Source: Paenibacillus piscarius
Lineage (GTDB): Bacteria > Bacillota > Bacilli > Paenibacillales > Paenibacillaceae
Length of the DNA: 64,000 bases
Direction of reading: 5' to 3'
NCBI RefSeq assembly: GCF_022234545.1
Contig: NZ_JAIEUI010000002.1
Span: forward strand, 124,001 to 188,000
Shown here: positions 1 to 9,494 of the stretch, piece after piece
Numbering within the stretch: the first letter of the stretch is position 1
How the letters are laid out: each line of letters begins with the position of its first letter
Program-made: the position numbers and the translations under genes
The notes under the pieces: model-generated
Seen by the model: the letters and a program-made list of their open reading frames with translations, nothing else
What the model was told of the DNA's origin: nothing
The model's database searches: none

Positions 1-818
1 ATGGCGAACCGCACCGCCTGCGCGATATCGACCTCATGGCTCGCGCCGGTACCGCAGCCAGGAACCATTGACTGAGCCGTAATAGCCAATCCAACCACCG
101 GTGCAGAGGTCGCAACAGCAGGCTGAAGGATTGAATTGATATGATACAGCCCGTTACCGTATGGCGTAATATCCTGTGTAGTCACCGGAAAAGTGACCGG
201 ATACTGTCCTGTCGTCATTTCCTTAATGCGCAGCAAATCCTCACTGACCCGCAGAATGTAGCCTTCTTTGACAGTCGGAGAGATAGCGATCCCTTTATGG
301 TTCACCACGCGGTTGCCTTTGGTCGTATCAATGGATAGAACCGCTTCCATCTCCGGCAGCACCTCATGCTCATTCATCTGCAGAATATCTACAGGGGAAT
401 CCATGAAATCCACCGGCTCATGCGGCAGAGTCGGAGCATCCGGGCAAATATGGGTGGTAACCAGCACATCCCCCTTTAGAATATCTCCTTTGAGCTGCAT
501 ATCCGCCAGCTTCAGTGCCGAAGCGATGGCCGCGACTGCGCCGTCCGCATCCGAGACAATGCCGACCCGGCTGGGACGCGCGCCAATACCGCCTAACCGT
601 CCGACAATGCCGAAGGTAGGCGCAGACCCGCCGCCAAGCTTGCCGCTATTGCCCGGAATCGCGATTTTGACGAATTCGGTACTGCCTTTTTCCCCTTCGA
701 CCTTCTGTACCTCAACCTGAACCGCAGGATATGCGGCGAATAACTGTTTAACCTGCTCACCATTGACATAAGCGCTGTCCAGTGAATTCAAGACTGTAAT
801 TGTTTGATGAAGTGCCAT
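1..818 (-). CDS. DUF1177 family protein, C-terminal end cut by window
   Basis: The reading frame is open from an ATG at 816-818 to the left edge, giving the first 272 residues. A strong ribosome binding site (GGAGG within 821-830) fixes the start. The N-terminus reads MALHQTITVLNSLDSAYVNG and later segments include glycine-rich GKLGGGSAPTFGIVGRLGG, TTHICPDAP and VPGCGTGASHE, which I recognise as the DUF1177 family. No biochemical function is established for this family to my knowledge; members are often near peptide or amino-acid transport and hydrolase genes. The neighbouring gene on the right is divergently transcribed. The stop codon lies outside the window, so family-length comparison is not possible. 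Confidence 0.75.
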   Translation of the reverse strand, partial: MALHQTITVLNSLDSAYVNGEQVKQLFAAYPAVQVEVQKVEGEKGSTEFVKIAIPGNSGKLGGGSAPTFGIVGRLGGIGARPSRVGIVSDADGAVAAIASALKLADMQLKGDILKGDVLVTTHICPDAPTLPHEPVDFMDSPVDILQMNEHEVLPEMEAVLSIDTTKGNRVVNHKGIAISPTVKEGYILRVSEDLLRIKEMTTGQYPVTFPVTTQDITPYGNGLYHINSILQPAVATSAPVVGLAITAQSMVPGCGTGASHEVDIAQAVRFA

Positions 819-1062
819 TTGGATTCCTCCCCGGTCCATGCTCATGTTTGTAATGTTTGCATTTATACTATCGTAAACAGCAAAACGTCCACAATGTGCC
901 GTCCTGCCAAACCTGAACAGCTTTTCTTGTCCTTTGCAGATAAACCTGACGTGCAGCGTGCACTCTTCCGGCGGATCTCCATATAAATAAAGGTTATTTC
1001 TCCCATAACGCGAACTATTATATAACCCATGCCATTATTTCAGACAGGAGGTGTCTTACAGC

Positions 1063-2103
1063 TTGAAGCCTGAACATAAGAGTAAGAGTGAAAAATTAGT
1101 CCAGCTGATGAGTGAAGAAGCGCAGCTCTCAAAGTTCTCAGGGGTTGTACAAGTGGCGGACCGGGAGCATGTCCTTGCCGCAGAAGCTTACGGGCTGGCC
1201 AATATCGCGGAATTGCGGCTTAACCAGCTCCACACCCGCTTTGCGATCGCTTCCGGCAGCAAATTGTTTACCGCTATTGCGGTCTGCCGGCTCGTGGAGC
1301 AAAGACAGCTTTCTTTTGATGCTAAAATACTGGACATTCTGCCCAGGCCGGAATTCCCTTTATTCGACCCTGAGATCACCGTGCATCAGGTACTGACACA
1401 TAGCTCTGGCATCCCGGATTATTTCGATGAAGAGACTATGGATGATTTCGCGGCACTATGGGAGAAGACCCCGATGTACACACTGCGGCGGCCCGCAGAT
1501 TTCCTGCCCCTGTTCGCCCGGCAGCCGATGAAGTTCGCTCCCGGCGGGCGGTTTCACTACAACAATGCGGGATATATTATGCTCGCTCTGCTCGTCGAAG
1601 CCATCAGCGGACAGGCGTTTACGGATTATGTAGAACAGCATATTTTCCAGCCCTGCGGGATGAAGGATTCCGGTTATTTCGCATTTGATGCGCTTCCGGC
1701 CAACACTGCTCAGGGATATATCGACAGCGGCAACGGGCGCAAGATCAGCAACATCTACTCGATTCCGGTGGTCGGGGGCGGGGATGGCGGGGCTTATGTC
1801 ACGGCAGCGGATATGCATAAGCTGTGGAACGGCCTGCTTGAACACAAGCTGTTGCAGGCAGAGACAACGGCTCTGCTGCTGACCCCGCATATTCATGAGC
1901 GTGAGGACAGCTATTACGGTTATGGAGTATGGATACAGGTCCGCGGACAAAAGGTGCAAAAGTACCACATCATGGGCTACGATCCCGGGATCAGCTTCCA
2001 TTCTGCCTGTTATCCCGGAAGCGGCCTCACCTGCACCGCAATCTGCAACCAGAGCAACGGGGCGTATAGAATGATGGCTGCCGTGGAGCCACATTTGCCA
2101 TAG
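1063..2103 (+). CDS. Class C beta-lactamase-like serine hydrolase
   Basis: This encodes a 346-residue protein of the beta-lactamase/penicillin-binding-protein-like serine hydrolase family. The SxxK motif (SGSK, about residues 64-67, followed by LFTAIA), the YxN motif (YNN, about residue 166) and a late HIMG segment in the place of the third motif are all visible. I see no signal peptide, so it is probably cytoplasmic. An upstream in-frame GTG at 1051 overlaps the AGGAGG at 1046-1051, so the TTG at 1063 is the better start. Natural substrates of such stand-alone proteins (peptides, esters, D-amino-acid peptides) cannot be read from the sequence. It is monocistronic and convergent with the nucleoside-salvage operon. 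Confidence 0.8.
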   Translation: MKPEHKSKSEKLVQLMSEEAQLSKFSGVVQVADREHVLAAEAYGLANIAELRLNQLHTRFAIASGSKLFTAIAVCRLVEQRQLSFDAKILDILPRPEFPLFDPEITVHQVLTHSSGIPDYFDEETMDDFAALWEKTPMYTLRRPADFLPLFARQPMKFAPGGRFHYNNAGYIMLALLVEAISGQAFTDYVEQHIFQPCGMKDSGYFAFDALPANTAQGYIDSGNGRKISNIYSIPVVGGGDGGAYVTAADMHKLWNGLLEHKLLQAETTALLLTPHIHEREDSYYGYGVWIQVRGQKVQKYHIMGYDPGISFHSACYPGSGLTCTAICNQSNGAYRMMAAVEPHLP

Positions 2104-2142
2104 TCCATAAGATAAATGCCTCAGGACAAGCCAGACCATACT

Positions 2143-2199
2143 CTGAAAAAAGCCAAAACAAGCCGTACGCTCAGCAATCGCTGAAACGTACGGCTTGTT
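2143..2199 (-). terminator. Rho-independent terminator of the pnp-pdp operon
   Basis: A perfect 13-bp inverted repeat (AACAAGCCGTACG at 2157-2169 and its complement at 2187-2199) is followed on the minus strand by a T-rich tail (TTTTGGCTTTTTT). It lies about 50 bp past the stop of the pyrimidine nucleoside phosphorylase gene. Confidence 0.85.
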
Positions 2200-2245
2200 C
2201 AAGTATCCCTCATTGATTTAGCTCAATGGCTGTCTCCCTATCCGC

Positions 2246-3577
2246 CTAATACCGGGTCACGCCATCGCGGGTAACCAGCGCGAACACCAGCGGCTGCGGA
2301 GGAACCGGCTGGGCGCTGATGCGGTAGGCCTCCAGCACCTTGGCTTCGGCCTCCTGTACCTTGCTCTCGCTGGCATCGTTCACATGCAGCACAGCCAGCG
2401 TATCGCCTGCGGCTACGGCATCGCCGACCTTCAGCGAGAGCTGGATGCCGACCGCCAGGTCGATGACAGACTCCTTCGTCTCGCGTCCGGCTCCGAGCAG
2501 CATCGCGGCTACGCCGATCTCTTCGGCCTGGATGCTCTCCACATAACCGGCAGCCGCAGCCTTCACCTCAATGAATCTGCGCGCAGCAGGCAGCGTGTCC
2601 GGCGATTCGACCTGCGAGACATCGCCGCCCTGGGCCGAGACCATCTGCTTGAACTTCTCCAGCGCGCTGCCGTCCTCGATATGGGACAGCAGCATCGAGC
2701 GCGCCTCGTCTTCATCCTTCGCCTTCCCGCCAAGCACCAGCATCTGGCTGCCGAGGATCAGGCAGACCTCCTGGAGATCCTTCGGCCCGTGGCCCTTCAA
2801 GGTCTCGATGCCCTCCTTGATCTCCAGGGCATTGCCGATGCCGAAGCCCAGCGGCTGGTCCATATCGCTAATGACAGCCACGGTGTTACGTCCCAGATGG
2901 GTGCCGATGTCCACCATCGCCTGGGCCAGCGCGATTGAATCATCCAGCGTCTTCATGAACGCGCCGCTGCCGGTCTTCACATCCAGCACGATCGCGTCTG
3001 CGCCTGCGGCGATCTTCTTGCTCATGACCGAGCTGGCGATCAGCGGAATCGATTCTACGGTTGCGGTCACATCACGCAGCGCATACAGCTTCTTGTCCGC
3101 CGGGGTAATATTGCCTGACTGGCCGATTACGGCTGCGCCGATCTCGCCCACCTGGGCGAAGAACCGCTCCCGGTCCATCTCCACCGAGAAGCCGGTGATG
3201 GACTCCAGCTTATCCAGGGTGCCGCCGGTATGGCCCAGTCCGCGTCCGGACATTTTAGCGACCGGCACTCCGGCTGCGGCAACCAGCGGTGCCAGCACAA
3301 CAGTTGTCTTATCGCCGACCCCGCCGGTGGAATGCTTGTCCACCTTGATGCCCGCAATCGGGCTAAGGTCCACCTGGTCTCCGGACATCGCCATCTCCAG
3401 CGTCAGATCACCGGTCTCGCGGGCATTCATGCCGCGGAAATACACGGCCATCGCCCAGGCGGAAATCTGATAATCCGGGATGTCCCCCTTGCTGTAGCCC
3501 TGAATCAGAAAAGCAATCTCTTCACGGCTCAGCTCGCCGCCGTCTCTCTTTTTCTGAATCAGATCAACGGCACGCAT
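2246..3577 (-). CDS. pdp: Pyrimidine-nucleoside phosphorylase
   Basis: This 443-residue protein is a full-length thymidine/pyrimidine-nucleoside phosphorylase, which cleaves uridine, deoxyuridine or thymidine with phosphate to release the base and (deoxy)ribose-1-phosphate. The phosphate-binding [10 protein letters not shown] segment is at about residues 81-90. The family signature [17 protein letters not shown] is at about 110-126. The C-terminal alpha/beta domain is complete. Its ATG overlaps the TGA of the preceding purine nucleoside phosphorylase gene by one base (TGATG), so the two are translationally coupled. With deoB upstream it forms a nucleoside-salvage unit that feeds sugar phosphate into the pentose pathway. 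Confidence 0.95.
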   Translation of the reverse strand: MRAVDLIQKKRDGGELSREEIAFLIQGYSKGDIPDYQISAWAMAVYFRGMNARETGDLTLEMAMSGDQVDLSPIAGIKVDKHSTGGVGDKTTVVLAPLVAAAGVPVAKMSGRGLGHTGGTLDKLESITGFSVEMDRERFFAQVGEIGAAVIGQSGNITPADKKLYALRDVTATVESIPLIASSVMSKKIAAGADAIVLDVKTGSGAFMKTLDDSIALAQAMVDIGTHLGRNTVAVISDMDQPLGFGIGNALEIKEGIETLKGHGPKDLQEVCLILGSQMLVLGGKAKDEDEARSMLLSHIEDGSALEKFKQMVSAQGGDVSQVESPDTLPAARRFIEVKAAAAGYVESIQAEEIGVAAMLLGAGRETKESVIDLAVGIQLSLKVGDAVAAGDTLAVLHVNDASESKVQEAEAKVLEAYRISAQPVPPQPLVFALVTRDGVTRY

Positions 3578-4440
3578 CAGATCTGTACCTCACGGACGAA
3601 GGCGCGCACCAGCCCGATGAACTTCGGCTTGGTCAGATTAGCTACCTTAACCACCTGCTCGTGGGTCAGCGGCTCCAGCTCATCCCCGATCGCCATATCG
3701 GTGATACAGGTGATACCCAGCACCCGCAGCCCGCTGTGGCTGGCGACAATCACTTCCGGCACCGTGGACATTCCTACAGCATCGCCGCCGAGATAGGCCA
3801 GCATTTTCAGTTCAGCCGGAGTTTCATAAGTAGGTCCGCTGATGCCTGCATATACACCCTCCTGCAGCACGAGCGTTTCGCCTTCTACGCCCGTAACCCC
3901 GGCAGCAAGCTTCTTCGCCAGCGCGATATATTCAGGGTCATAAGCCCGTGACATGTCCGGGAAGCGCACGCCCAGCTCCGGATCATTCGGTCCGATGAGA
4001 GGGTTGTCGCCGGTCATATTGAGATGGTCGGTGATGAGCATCAGATCGCCTGCCTTGAACGCCCGGTTCATTCCGCCGCCTGCATTGGTGATGACCAGTG
4101 TACCTAAGCCAAGCTTAGCCATGACATAGACCGGCAGCACAACCTTGCGCATCTCATAGCCTTCGTAGTAGTGGAAACGGCCCTGCATGATAATAACATC
4201 CTTGCCTTCCAGCTTACCGATCACGAACCGTCCGGCATGGCCTTCCACCGTCGAACGCGGGAAATGCGGAATCTCTTCATAAGGCAGATAGACTGCGTCT
4301 TCGATCTGATCGCCCAGATCCCCGAGGCCTGAGCCGAGAATAAGTCCGATTACGGGCTTATAGGCTCCTAGTCTGGATTGAATGTAGGCAGCGGCTTCCT
4401 GAACCTGTGTGCCGTATGAGACAGTAGATGGTGTTGTCAT
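3577..4440 (-). CDS. Purine-nucleoside phosphorylase (trimeric type), copy A
   Basis: This 287-residue protein belongs to the low-molecular-mass trimeric purine nucleoside phosphorylase family (PunA/inosine-guanosine phosphorylase). Visible signatures are [16 protein letters not shown] near residue 33, the phosphate/ribose-site run [16 protein letters not shown], and the ITNAGGGMN and [10 protein letters not shown] segments. It cleaves purine nucleosides to base plus ribose-1-phosphate. A GGAGG sequence eight bases upstream supports the ATG at 4440. It is the second of two adjacent paralogues; the other copy lies just upstream at 4498-5322. The pair suggests division of labour in substrate range, which sequence alone cannot assign. 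Confidence 0.92.
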   Translation of the reverse strand: MTTPSTVSYGTQVQEAAAYIQSRLGAYKPVIGLILGSGLGDLGDQIEDAVYLPYEEIPHFPRSTVEGHAGRFVIGKLEGKDVIIMQGRFHYYEGYEMRKVVLPVYVMAKLGLGTLVITNAGGGMNRAFKAGDLMLITDHLNMTGDNPLIGPNDPELGVRFPDMSRAYDPEYIALAKKLAAGVTGVEGETLVLQEGVYAGISGPTYETPAELKMLAYLGGDAVGMSTVPEVIVASHSGLRVLGITCITDMAIGDELEPLTHEQVVKVANLTKPKFIGLVRAFVREVQI

Positions 4441-4497
4441 AAGTTGATCCTCCCGGATATGAATTGTGTATGGAATGAGACGCAGGTGAAGCAGGAA

Positions 4498-5322
4498 CTA
4501 CATTTTCGGAATAAAAGCCAGCACCAGCTTCAGGAACTGCTCCCGCACACGGTCCGCAGTCTCCATCACCTCGGCATGATTCAGCGGCTGTTCGAGAATT
4601 CCGGCAGCCATGTTGGTGATGCAGGAGATGCCCAGCACTTCGATCCCGGCATGACGGGCAACGATGGTCTCCGATACGGTGGACATTCCTACGGCATCCG
4701 CACCCTGGCGGCGCAGCATCACGATCTCGGCCGGTGTCTCATAGTTCGGTCCGAGCAGGCCGGCGTATACACCTTCCTTGAACTCGAAGTTCATCGCAGC
4801 GGCGGCTTCCTTGGCAGCGGCAATCAGGCGCGGGCTGTAGGCGGAAGACATATCCGGGAAGCGTACGCCCAGCGCATTGTCATTCGGGCCGGTCAGCGGA
4901 TTGCGTCCGGTCAGGTTCAGGTGGTCTGTAATCAGCATCAGATCGCCGGGAGTAAATTCAGTGTTGACCCCGCCGGCGGCGTTGGTGACCAGCAGGCTGG
5001 TGACGCCAAGCTCCTTCATGACACGTACCGGAAACGCTGTCGTCTCCGGGCCATAGCCTTCGTACATGTGGAAGCGGCCCTTCATCATCACGACGCGGCG
5101 GCCTTCAATCATCCCGATCAGCAGCTCACCTTCATGTCCTTCTACCGTGGATACCGGGAAATGCGGGATATCCTGATAGGGAATGACAACTTCATCCGTG
5201 ATCAGATCGGCCAGCACACCGAGGCCGGAGCCGAGGATCAGCCCGATTTCCGGGGCAACGGTACATTTGTCCTTGATGTATACTGCAGCTTCTTGAATAT
5301 GGTTAAGGGTTACATTGGTCAT
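4498..5322 (-). CDS. Purine-nucleoside phosphorylase (trimeric type), copy B
   Basis: This 274-residue paralogue shares its overall layout with the next gene: [14 protein letters not shown] near residue 26, VEGHEGE, GRFHMYEGYG, VTNAAGGVN and MSTVSETIVA. It ends ALAFIPKM. Family function is phosphorolysis of purine (deoxy)nucleosides. It starts at an ATG behind GGGAGGAAACC and lies 19 bp after deoB, so it is the second gene of the deoB-pnp-pnp-pdp operon. Divergence between the copies is distributed along the whole length, so the duplication is not recent. Which copy corresponds to the classical punA/pnp is not decidable here. Confidence 0.92.
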   Translation of the reverse strand: MTNVTLNHIQEAAVYIKDKCTVAPEIGLILGSGLGVLADLITDEVVIPYQDIPHFPVSTVEGHEGELLIGMIEGRRVVMMKGRFHMYEGYGPETTAFPVRVMKELGVTSLLVTNAAGGVNTEFTPGDLMLITDHLNLTGRNPLTGPNDNALGVRFPDMSSAYSPRLIAAAKEAAAAMNFEFKEGVYAGLLGPNYETPAEIVMLRRQGADAVGMSTVSETIVARHAGIEVLGISCITNMAAGILEQPLNHAEVMETADRVREQFLKLVLAFIPKM

Positions 5323-5341
5323 GGTTAGGTTTCCTCCCGGA

Positions 5342-6520
5342 TTAATTTAGTTCAGCCAAAAAGCTTGTCCCGTACTGCGGCGCCTTCGCCCCGAAGTTCT
5401 CGGCAATCGTCGCAGCCACATCCGAGAAGGTCTGACGGATGCCCAGGTTGCCGGGAGTCTTGAATCTCGGGCTGTAGACCAGCAGCGGCACATATTCACG
5501 CGTATGATCCGTTCCGGCATGAATGGGATCATTACCGTGGTCCGCCGAGATAATCAGCAGATCATCATCGCCAAGGGTTCCGATCAGCTCAGGCAGCGCC
5601 TGGTCGAACACCTCCAGTGCCTTGCCATATCCTTCAGGATCGCGGCGGTGGCCATACAGGGAATCGAAGTCCACCAGGTTGGTGAACAGCAGCCCGTTGA
5701 AAGGCTTCCGCAGCTCGTCAATCGTCACCTGGATGCCATGTTCATTGCTCTTCGTCGGATAAGAGGCCGTAACCCCTTCACCTGTGAAAATATCATTAAT
5801 CTTCCCGACAGCAATCACATCCTTGCCGATATCCTGGAGCGCATTCATCACAGTCGGCTGCGGCGGCTTCACCGCATAGTCATGCCGGTTCGGCGTACGC
5901 ACGAAGTTCCCCGGCTCGCCCACATAAGGGCGGGCAATGACGCGGCCTACGGAGAATTCAGGAGCCATCGTCAGCTCGCGGGCAATCCGGCAGGCGCTAT
6001 ACAGCTCCTCCAGCGGAATGATGTCCTCATGCGCGGCCAGCTGGAACACGCTGTCTGCCGAAGTATAGACAATCCATGCACCGGTCTTCATCTGCTCCTC
6101 GCCGTATTCCACCAGAATCTCGGTGCCGGAGGCCGGCTTGTTGCCGATGACCTTGCGACCGGTAGCCGCTTCGAACTTCTCGATCAGCTCCGCCGGGAAG
6201 CCGTCGAAATACGTGTTGAACGGAACCTCAATCTTCAGCCCCATCAGCTCCCAGTGGCCGGTCATGGTGTCTTTGCCTACCGAGACCTCCTGCATTTTGC
6301 CGTAATAGCCTGTAGGGGCGGCTACAGGTTCTAGCGGCGGCAGCGGCGCAATATTCGCCAGCCCCAGCTGCTGCAGATTGGGCAGCTTAAGTCCCGGAAC
6401 CCGCTCCAGAATATGCCCCAGCGTATGGGAGCCTGTATCCCCGAAATTCGCGGCATCCGGCGCTTCGCCGATCCCTACACTATCCAGTACAATAAATCCG
6501 ATGCGTTTAAATGAGGACAT
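5342..6520 (-). CDS. deoB: Phosphopentomutase
   Basis: This 392-residue protein is a complete phosphopentomutase of the alkaline-phosphatase superfamily, which interconverts (deoxy)ribose-1-phosphate and 5-phosphate. Metal and phosphate ligands are evident: [15 protein letters not shown] at the N-terminus (metal Asp), the nucleophile-Thr region [13 protein letters not shown], and the C-terminal ISADHGNDP and [10 protein letters not shown] motifs. It precedes two purine and one pyrimidine nucleoside phosphorylase genes, whose product is its substrate, so the operon is functionally coherent. The ATG at 6520 follows the GAGTGAAGAGGG region. Confidence 0.95.
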   Translation of the reverse strand: MSSFKRIGFIVLDSVGIGEAPDAANFGDTGSHTLGHILERVPGLKLPNLQQLGLANIAPLPPLEPVAAPTGYYGKMQEVSVGKDTMTGHWELMGLKIEVPFNTYFDGFPAELIEKFEAATGRKVIGNKPASGTEILVEYGEEQMKTGAWIVYTSADSVFQLAAHEDIIPLEELYSACRIARELTMAPEFSVGRVIARPYVGEPGNFVRTPNRHDYAVKPPQPTVMNALQDIGKDVIAVGKINDIFTGEGVTASYPTKSNEHGIQVTIDELRKPFNGLLFTNLVDFDSLYGHRRDPEGYGKALEVFDQALPELIGTLGDDDLLIISADHGNDPIHAGTDHTREYVPLLVYSPRFKTPGNLGIRQTFSDVAATIAENFGAKAPQYGTSFLAELN

Positions 6521-6576
6521 GCCCTCTTCACTCCTTCAGTAGTTTCCATAATCTTCAGGCGCTGCTCCAAGCAGGA

Positions 6577-6616
6577 AGAAACTCCGGGAGACCTCTCCCG
6601 GAAGCTATTTCTTCAG
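6577..6616 (-). terminator. Hairpin between xerD and deoB, possible terminator
   Basis: TCCGGGAGA and TCTCCCGGA (6583-6602) form a 9-bp GC-rich stem with a 2-base centre. The outer flanks GAAGAAA and TTTCTTC extend the symmetry. On the minus strand the stem is followed by GTTTCTTCC. It could terminate xerD transcription or act as a weak attenuator before deoB. Confidence 0.5.
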
Positions 6617-6688
6617 TATGATTCCATCATAACGTTCTTACTCGCAAAAAGCATCTTTTCGGCGCACTCTCTTCACCAGCCAAGCCGG

Positions 6689-7582
6689 CTATTTCGCCCG
6701 GGGATGGTGATTCTCATAGACTTCCTTCATATTCTTGCGGGCAATACCGCTGTATATCTGGGTAGTCGATATATCGGAATGGCCCAGCATCTGCTGCACG
6801 GAGCGCAGGTCAGCCCCGCCTTCCAGCAAATGTGCGGCGAAGGAGTGGCGCAGAGTATGGGGCGTAATATCCTGCCCGATCCCGGCTTCACGGGCGTATT
6901 TTTTGATGATTTTCCAGAAGCCCTGACGGGTTAGCCTTCCGCCCAGACTGTTCAGGAACAGCGCCGGCTCCTCCAGATTCGTGCGCAGCAGCTTGTCCCG
7001 CATCCCAGACGTATACCGGGTCACACACTCTGCAGCGATCAGGCCGATCGGCACCACCCGCTCCTTGCCGGAAGCGCCGCTGCAGCGGGCGAACCGCAAG
7101 GCCGTGTTCACATCCTCGACATTCAGCGAGATCAGCTCCGTGACGCGGATACCGGTGGCGTAGAGCAGCTCCAGCATGGCTTTATCGCGCATTCCCTGCG
7201 GGGAAGCCTCATCGGGTGCAGCCAGCAGGCGCTCAATCTCTTCAATGCTCAGTATCATCGGCGGCTTCTTGCTTGGCTTAATGGCCTCCATATCAAGCGT
7301 CGGATCTTGGGCGATCAGCTGCTCCTTCAGCAAAAAGTGAAAGTAGGCGCGCAGCGATACCGTATTCCGGTTCACCGTAGCCGCCGCCTTGCCCGCTCCG
7401 CGCAAGGTGCTGAGATAGAGCAAAATATGCGATCTGCGGATCTCCTCCGCTGCGGCCAGGCCGCGCTCCTCCGCAAACTCCAGAAACTGCGTTATATCCC
7501 GTCCATAGGATTCCAGCGTACTCGGAGACAGTCCTTTGTCCCCGGATAAATACTGCATAAACGGCTGCAAGTGTGACTTCAT
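6689..7582 (-). CDS. xerD: Tyrosine recombinase XerD
   Basis: This roughly 297-residue protein is a complete site-specific tyrosine recombinase of the XerD type, which resolves chromosome dimers at dif with XerC/CodV. The N-terminal SAM-like core-binding domain (residues 1-85) is followed by the catalytic domain. The catalytic set is intact: Arg146 (ATGIRVTEL), Lys173, His242 and Arg245 (TPHTLRHSFA), His268 (LGHSDI) and Tyr277 (TTQIYS). The ATG at 7582 sits nine bases after GGAG; an adjacent in-frame TTG at 7585 is an alternative. As in B. subtilis it is next to yqzK and near fur, so this is the housekeeping XerD rather than a phage integrase. Confidence 0.93.
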   Translation of the reverse strand: MKSHLQPFMQYLSGDKGLSPSTLESYGRDITQFLEFAEERGLAAAEEIRRSHILLYLSTLRGAGKAAATVNRNTVSLRAYFHFLLKEQLIAQDPTLDMEAIKPSKKPPMILSIEEIERLLAAPDEASPQGMRDKAMLELLYATGIRVTELISLNVEDVNTALRFARCSGASGKERVVPIGLIAAECVTRYTSGMRDKLLRTNLEEPALFLNSLGGRLTRQGFWKIIKKYAREAGIGQDITPHTLRHSFAAHLLEGGADLRSVQQMLGHSDISTTQIYSGIARKNMKEVYENHHPRAK

Positions 7583-7724
7583 CAATTCACGCTCCTGTCA
7601 GACTCAGGCTGCTATATGCGGCTTCGCAGCGGGTGTAGTTCAGCAGCCGGAACGGCAGGGGTCCCATGACATGCTAATGAAATGATTCGACAGAGTTCTC
7701 GCTTTTTCCTTCCCGGCGGTCCCG

Positions 7725-7958
7725 TTACTCCCCGTACCAGTAGAATAGGCGCAGACGGTCTGCCGCACTCATCCCCTGTTCGCTGTAATGGAACTCCTGA
7801 AAGGCGCGGACCGCTGTCCCCTCCGGAATCTCCGTATTGCGGGCCGGGCTGATCCACGCGCTGACCCAGCTCATGACATAATACAGCACACAGCTCACTG
7901 CAACAAGCATCGTCAGGAAATACAGGCGGCGGACCGTCTTGGGCAGAGAAACGATCAT
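7725..7958 (-). CDS. yqzK: YqzK/DUF4227 small membrane protein
   Basis: This 77-residue protein has one N-terminal membrane span (about residues 12-34, FLTMLVAVSCVLYYVMSWV) and a short soluble tail with EIPEGTAVRAF and a C-terminal RLRLFYWYGE. That architecture and its place between fur and xerD match the DUF4227/YqzK family of Bacillales. The function is unknown. AAGGAGGTTGCCTGA immediately upstream supports the ATG at 7958. It lies 140 bp before xerD on the same strand and is probably cotranscribed. Confidence 0.75.
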   Translation of the reverse strand: MIVSLPKTVRRLYFLTMLVAVSCVLYYVMSWVSAWISPARNTEIPEGTAVRAFQEFHYSEQGMSAADRLRLFYWYGE

Positions 7959-8165
7959 TCAGGCAACCTCCTTATTAGTAGGTAACAACATCTGTTTCCC
8001 GCCTCCCGCATAACGATGCGTCAGGCCGGTCCACAGAACTCGTCCTTCACTTTATGCGCCGGAGGGTCTTGTTATGTATGTTAAGTACTATTTCGCTCCC
8101 AGGGTGTTCCCGCATCCGCTTAGGGGGCTCTGCCGATGTGAGGTGCACAGTTTGACTCTGGCTGG

Positions 8166-8675
8166 TTAATTGGTTAAATGACCTTTATACAGCCATTCAT
8201 TTTCCTTTTTCACGAAATCCATATAGATGGAGACATTTCCATCCTCTACTCTTGCCAAAAATACTTGGACCTCATTCTCACTCCTTGGATGATAACCGCG
8301 ATACTCTAAATTCCCTAAATCCATTGATGATAAAATAGAAACATTCTGCTTGGAATCATCCTCTGGTAAAGTAAACGTTCCAGCCCGGTCATCCCATAAC
8401 ACTTCGGGCACAGATAATTTGTTTAAGGCTGCATAATCTTTGTTATTCATCGCGTCCATTACCCTGAACGCTGCATTCAAAGGAGCTGTATTTAATTCCA
8501 TGTCCACTTCATTCGGAGTATTCTGCACCGCTGCTAATTCAGCTTTAAGTTGTTCGTTCTCAGCCTGAAGACTCAGAATTTCCTGATTACTTTGGGGAGA
8601 GAGTATATTTTCATCAGCAGGATCACAAGCAGTTAACGCGAACGCAAAAGTAAACAACAATGCAAATTTTCTCAT
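8166..8675 (-). CDS. Predicted lipoprotein of unknown function
   Basis: This roughly 169-residue protein begins MRKFALLFTFAFALTACDPAD, a type II signal peptide with lipobox LTAC, so it should be lipidated on Cys17 and anchored to the outer face of the membrane. Residues 25-50 form a short coiled-coil-like stretch rich in Glu, Leu and Gln. A globular domain (AAFRVMDAMNNKDYAALNKLS ... YMDFVKKENEWLYKGHL) follows and resembles the NTF2-like/SnoaL shape by eye only. Two adjacent ATGs exist; the second, six bases after AGGAGG, is preferred. The gene is lower in GC than yqzK and fur and interrupts the usual yqzK-fur order, suggesting a local insertion. Confidence 0.7.
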   Translation of the reverse strand: MRKFALLFTFAFALTACDPADENILSPQSNQEILSLQAENEQLKAELAAVQNTPNEVDMELNTAPLNAAFRVMDAMNNKDYAALNKLSVPEVLWDDRAGTFTLPEDDSKQNVSILSSMDLGNLEYRGYHPRSENEVQVFLARVEDGNVSIYMDFVKKENEWLYKGHLTN

Positions 8676-8835
8676 CATCTACCTCCTGGAATAAAGATGC
8701 CCAATGACTGTGTATACGAACAACAAGCAAATTTAGTTACACTAATCCCCGTTAGCCATATATGCGGCACAAGTGCCACACCACTTCATCCCATCAGCCT
8801 CAGACCCGCTTTCAGCACAGAACCCCTGCACCATG

Positions 8836-8872
8836 AAAAAGCCCCCTCCAGCCAGTCAGCCGGGGAGAGCTT
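8836..8872 (-). terminator. Terminator downstream of fur
   Basis: On the minus strand a GC-rich hairpin (AGCTCTCCCC pairing with GGAGGGGGCTT) is followed by TTTTTCATGG. It lies about 40 bp past the fur stop codon. Confidence 0.65.
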
Positions 8873-8910
8873 GCGCGGTAATTCTCATATAAAGCTTATT
8901 CGCTATACGC

Positions 8911-9378
8911 TTATTCGGGAGTATTGCCTTCTGCCGGGTTCTTCTCCTTGCAGCGATGGCAAATTCCGTGAAAATCAAGTCTATGGTCAACCACCGTGAA
9001 ATTATATTCCTTCTCCAGACGCTCTTCCAGCGGTCCCAGCCAATCCTCACGGATCTCATCCATTGTGCCGCATTGCACACAGATCAGATGGTGATGATGA
9101 TGCTTCGCCGTATCCGTCCGCAGGTCGTAACGGGCCACCCCGTCCCCGAAGTTAATCTTCTCCACGACATGAAGCTCGCTGAGCAGTTCCAGGGTACGAT
9201 AGACGGTGGCGAGACCGATCTCGGGAGCCTTTTCTTTGACGAGCATGAATACATCTTCAGCACTGAGGTGGTCATCCTCGTTCTCCAGGAGAACTCTTAA
9301 GGTCGCTTCCCGCTGAGGTGTTAGCTTGTATCCTTGGGATTGTAGTTGCTGCTTAATCTTGTCTATCCGGGCTTCCAT
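8911..9378 (-). CDS. fur: Fur family ferric uptake regulator
   Basis: This 155-residue protein is a Fur family metal-dependent repressor. The winged helix (LTPQREATLRVLLEN ... EIGLATVYRTLELLSE, residues 19-68) precedes the dimerisation domain. That domain has a run of five histidines (93-97) and two CxxC pairs (Cys100/103 and Cys140/143) for structural zinc. Placement beside yqzK and xerD matches B. subtilis fur rather than perR or zur; the regulated metal is inferred from this synteny. The C-terminal tail after residue 146 is a short hydrophilic extension. It has its own terminator and is probably monocistronic. Confidence 0.88.
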   Translation of the reverse strand: MEARIDKIKQQLQSQGYKLTPQREATLRVLLENEDDHLSAEDVFMLVKEKAPEIGLATVYRTLELLSELHVVEKINFGDGVARYDLRTDTAKHHHHHLICVQCGTMDEIREDWLGPLEERLEKEYNFTVVDHRLDFHGICHRCKEKNPAEGNTPE

Positions 9379-9494
9379 TGTCTGCCTCCCCCTTGGAAAA
9401 TTACCGCACCGGGCTTCAAGCCACTTCTTCCATTATAGGGGGAGTTTGTTTGAGAAGTCAAACGGTTTCCGCACTGTCCCGCTGCCGGCCGCGT

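Noticed and set aside
6689..7582. Phage or island integrase
   Set aside because: The sequence and the yqzK-fur context identify the housekeeping XerD; no attachment site or phage gene is nearby.
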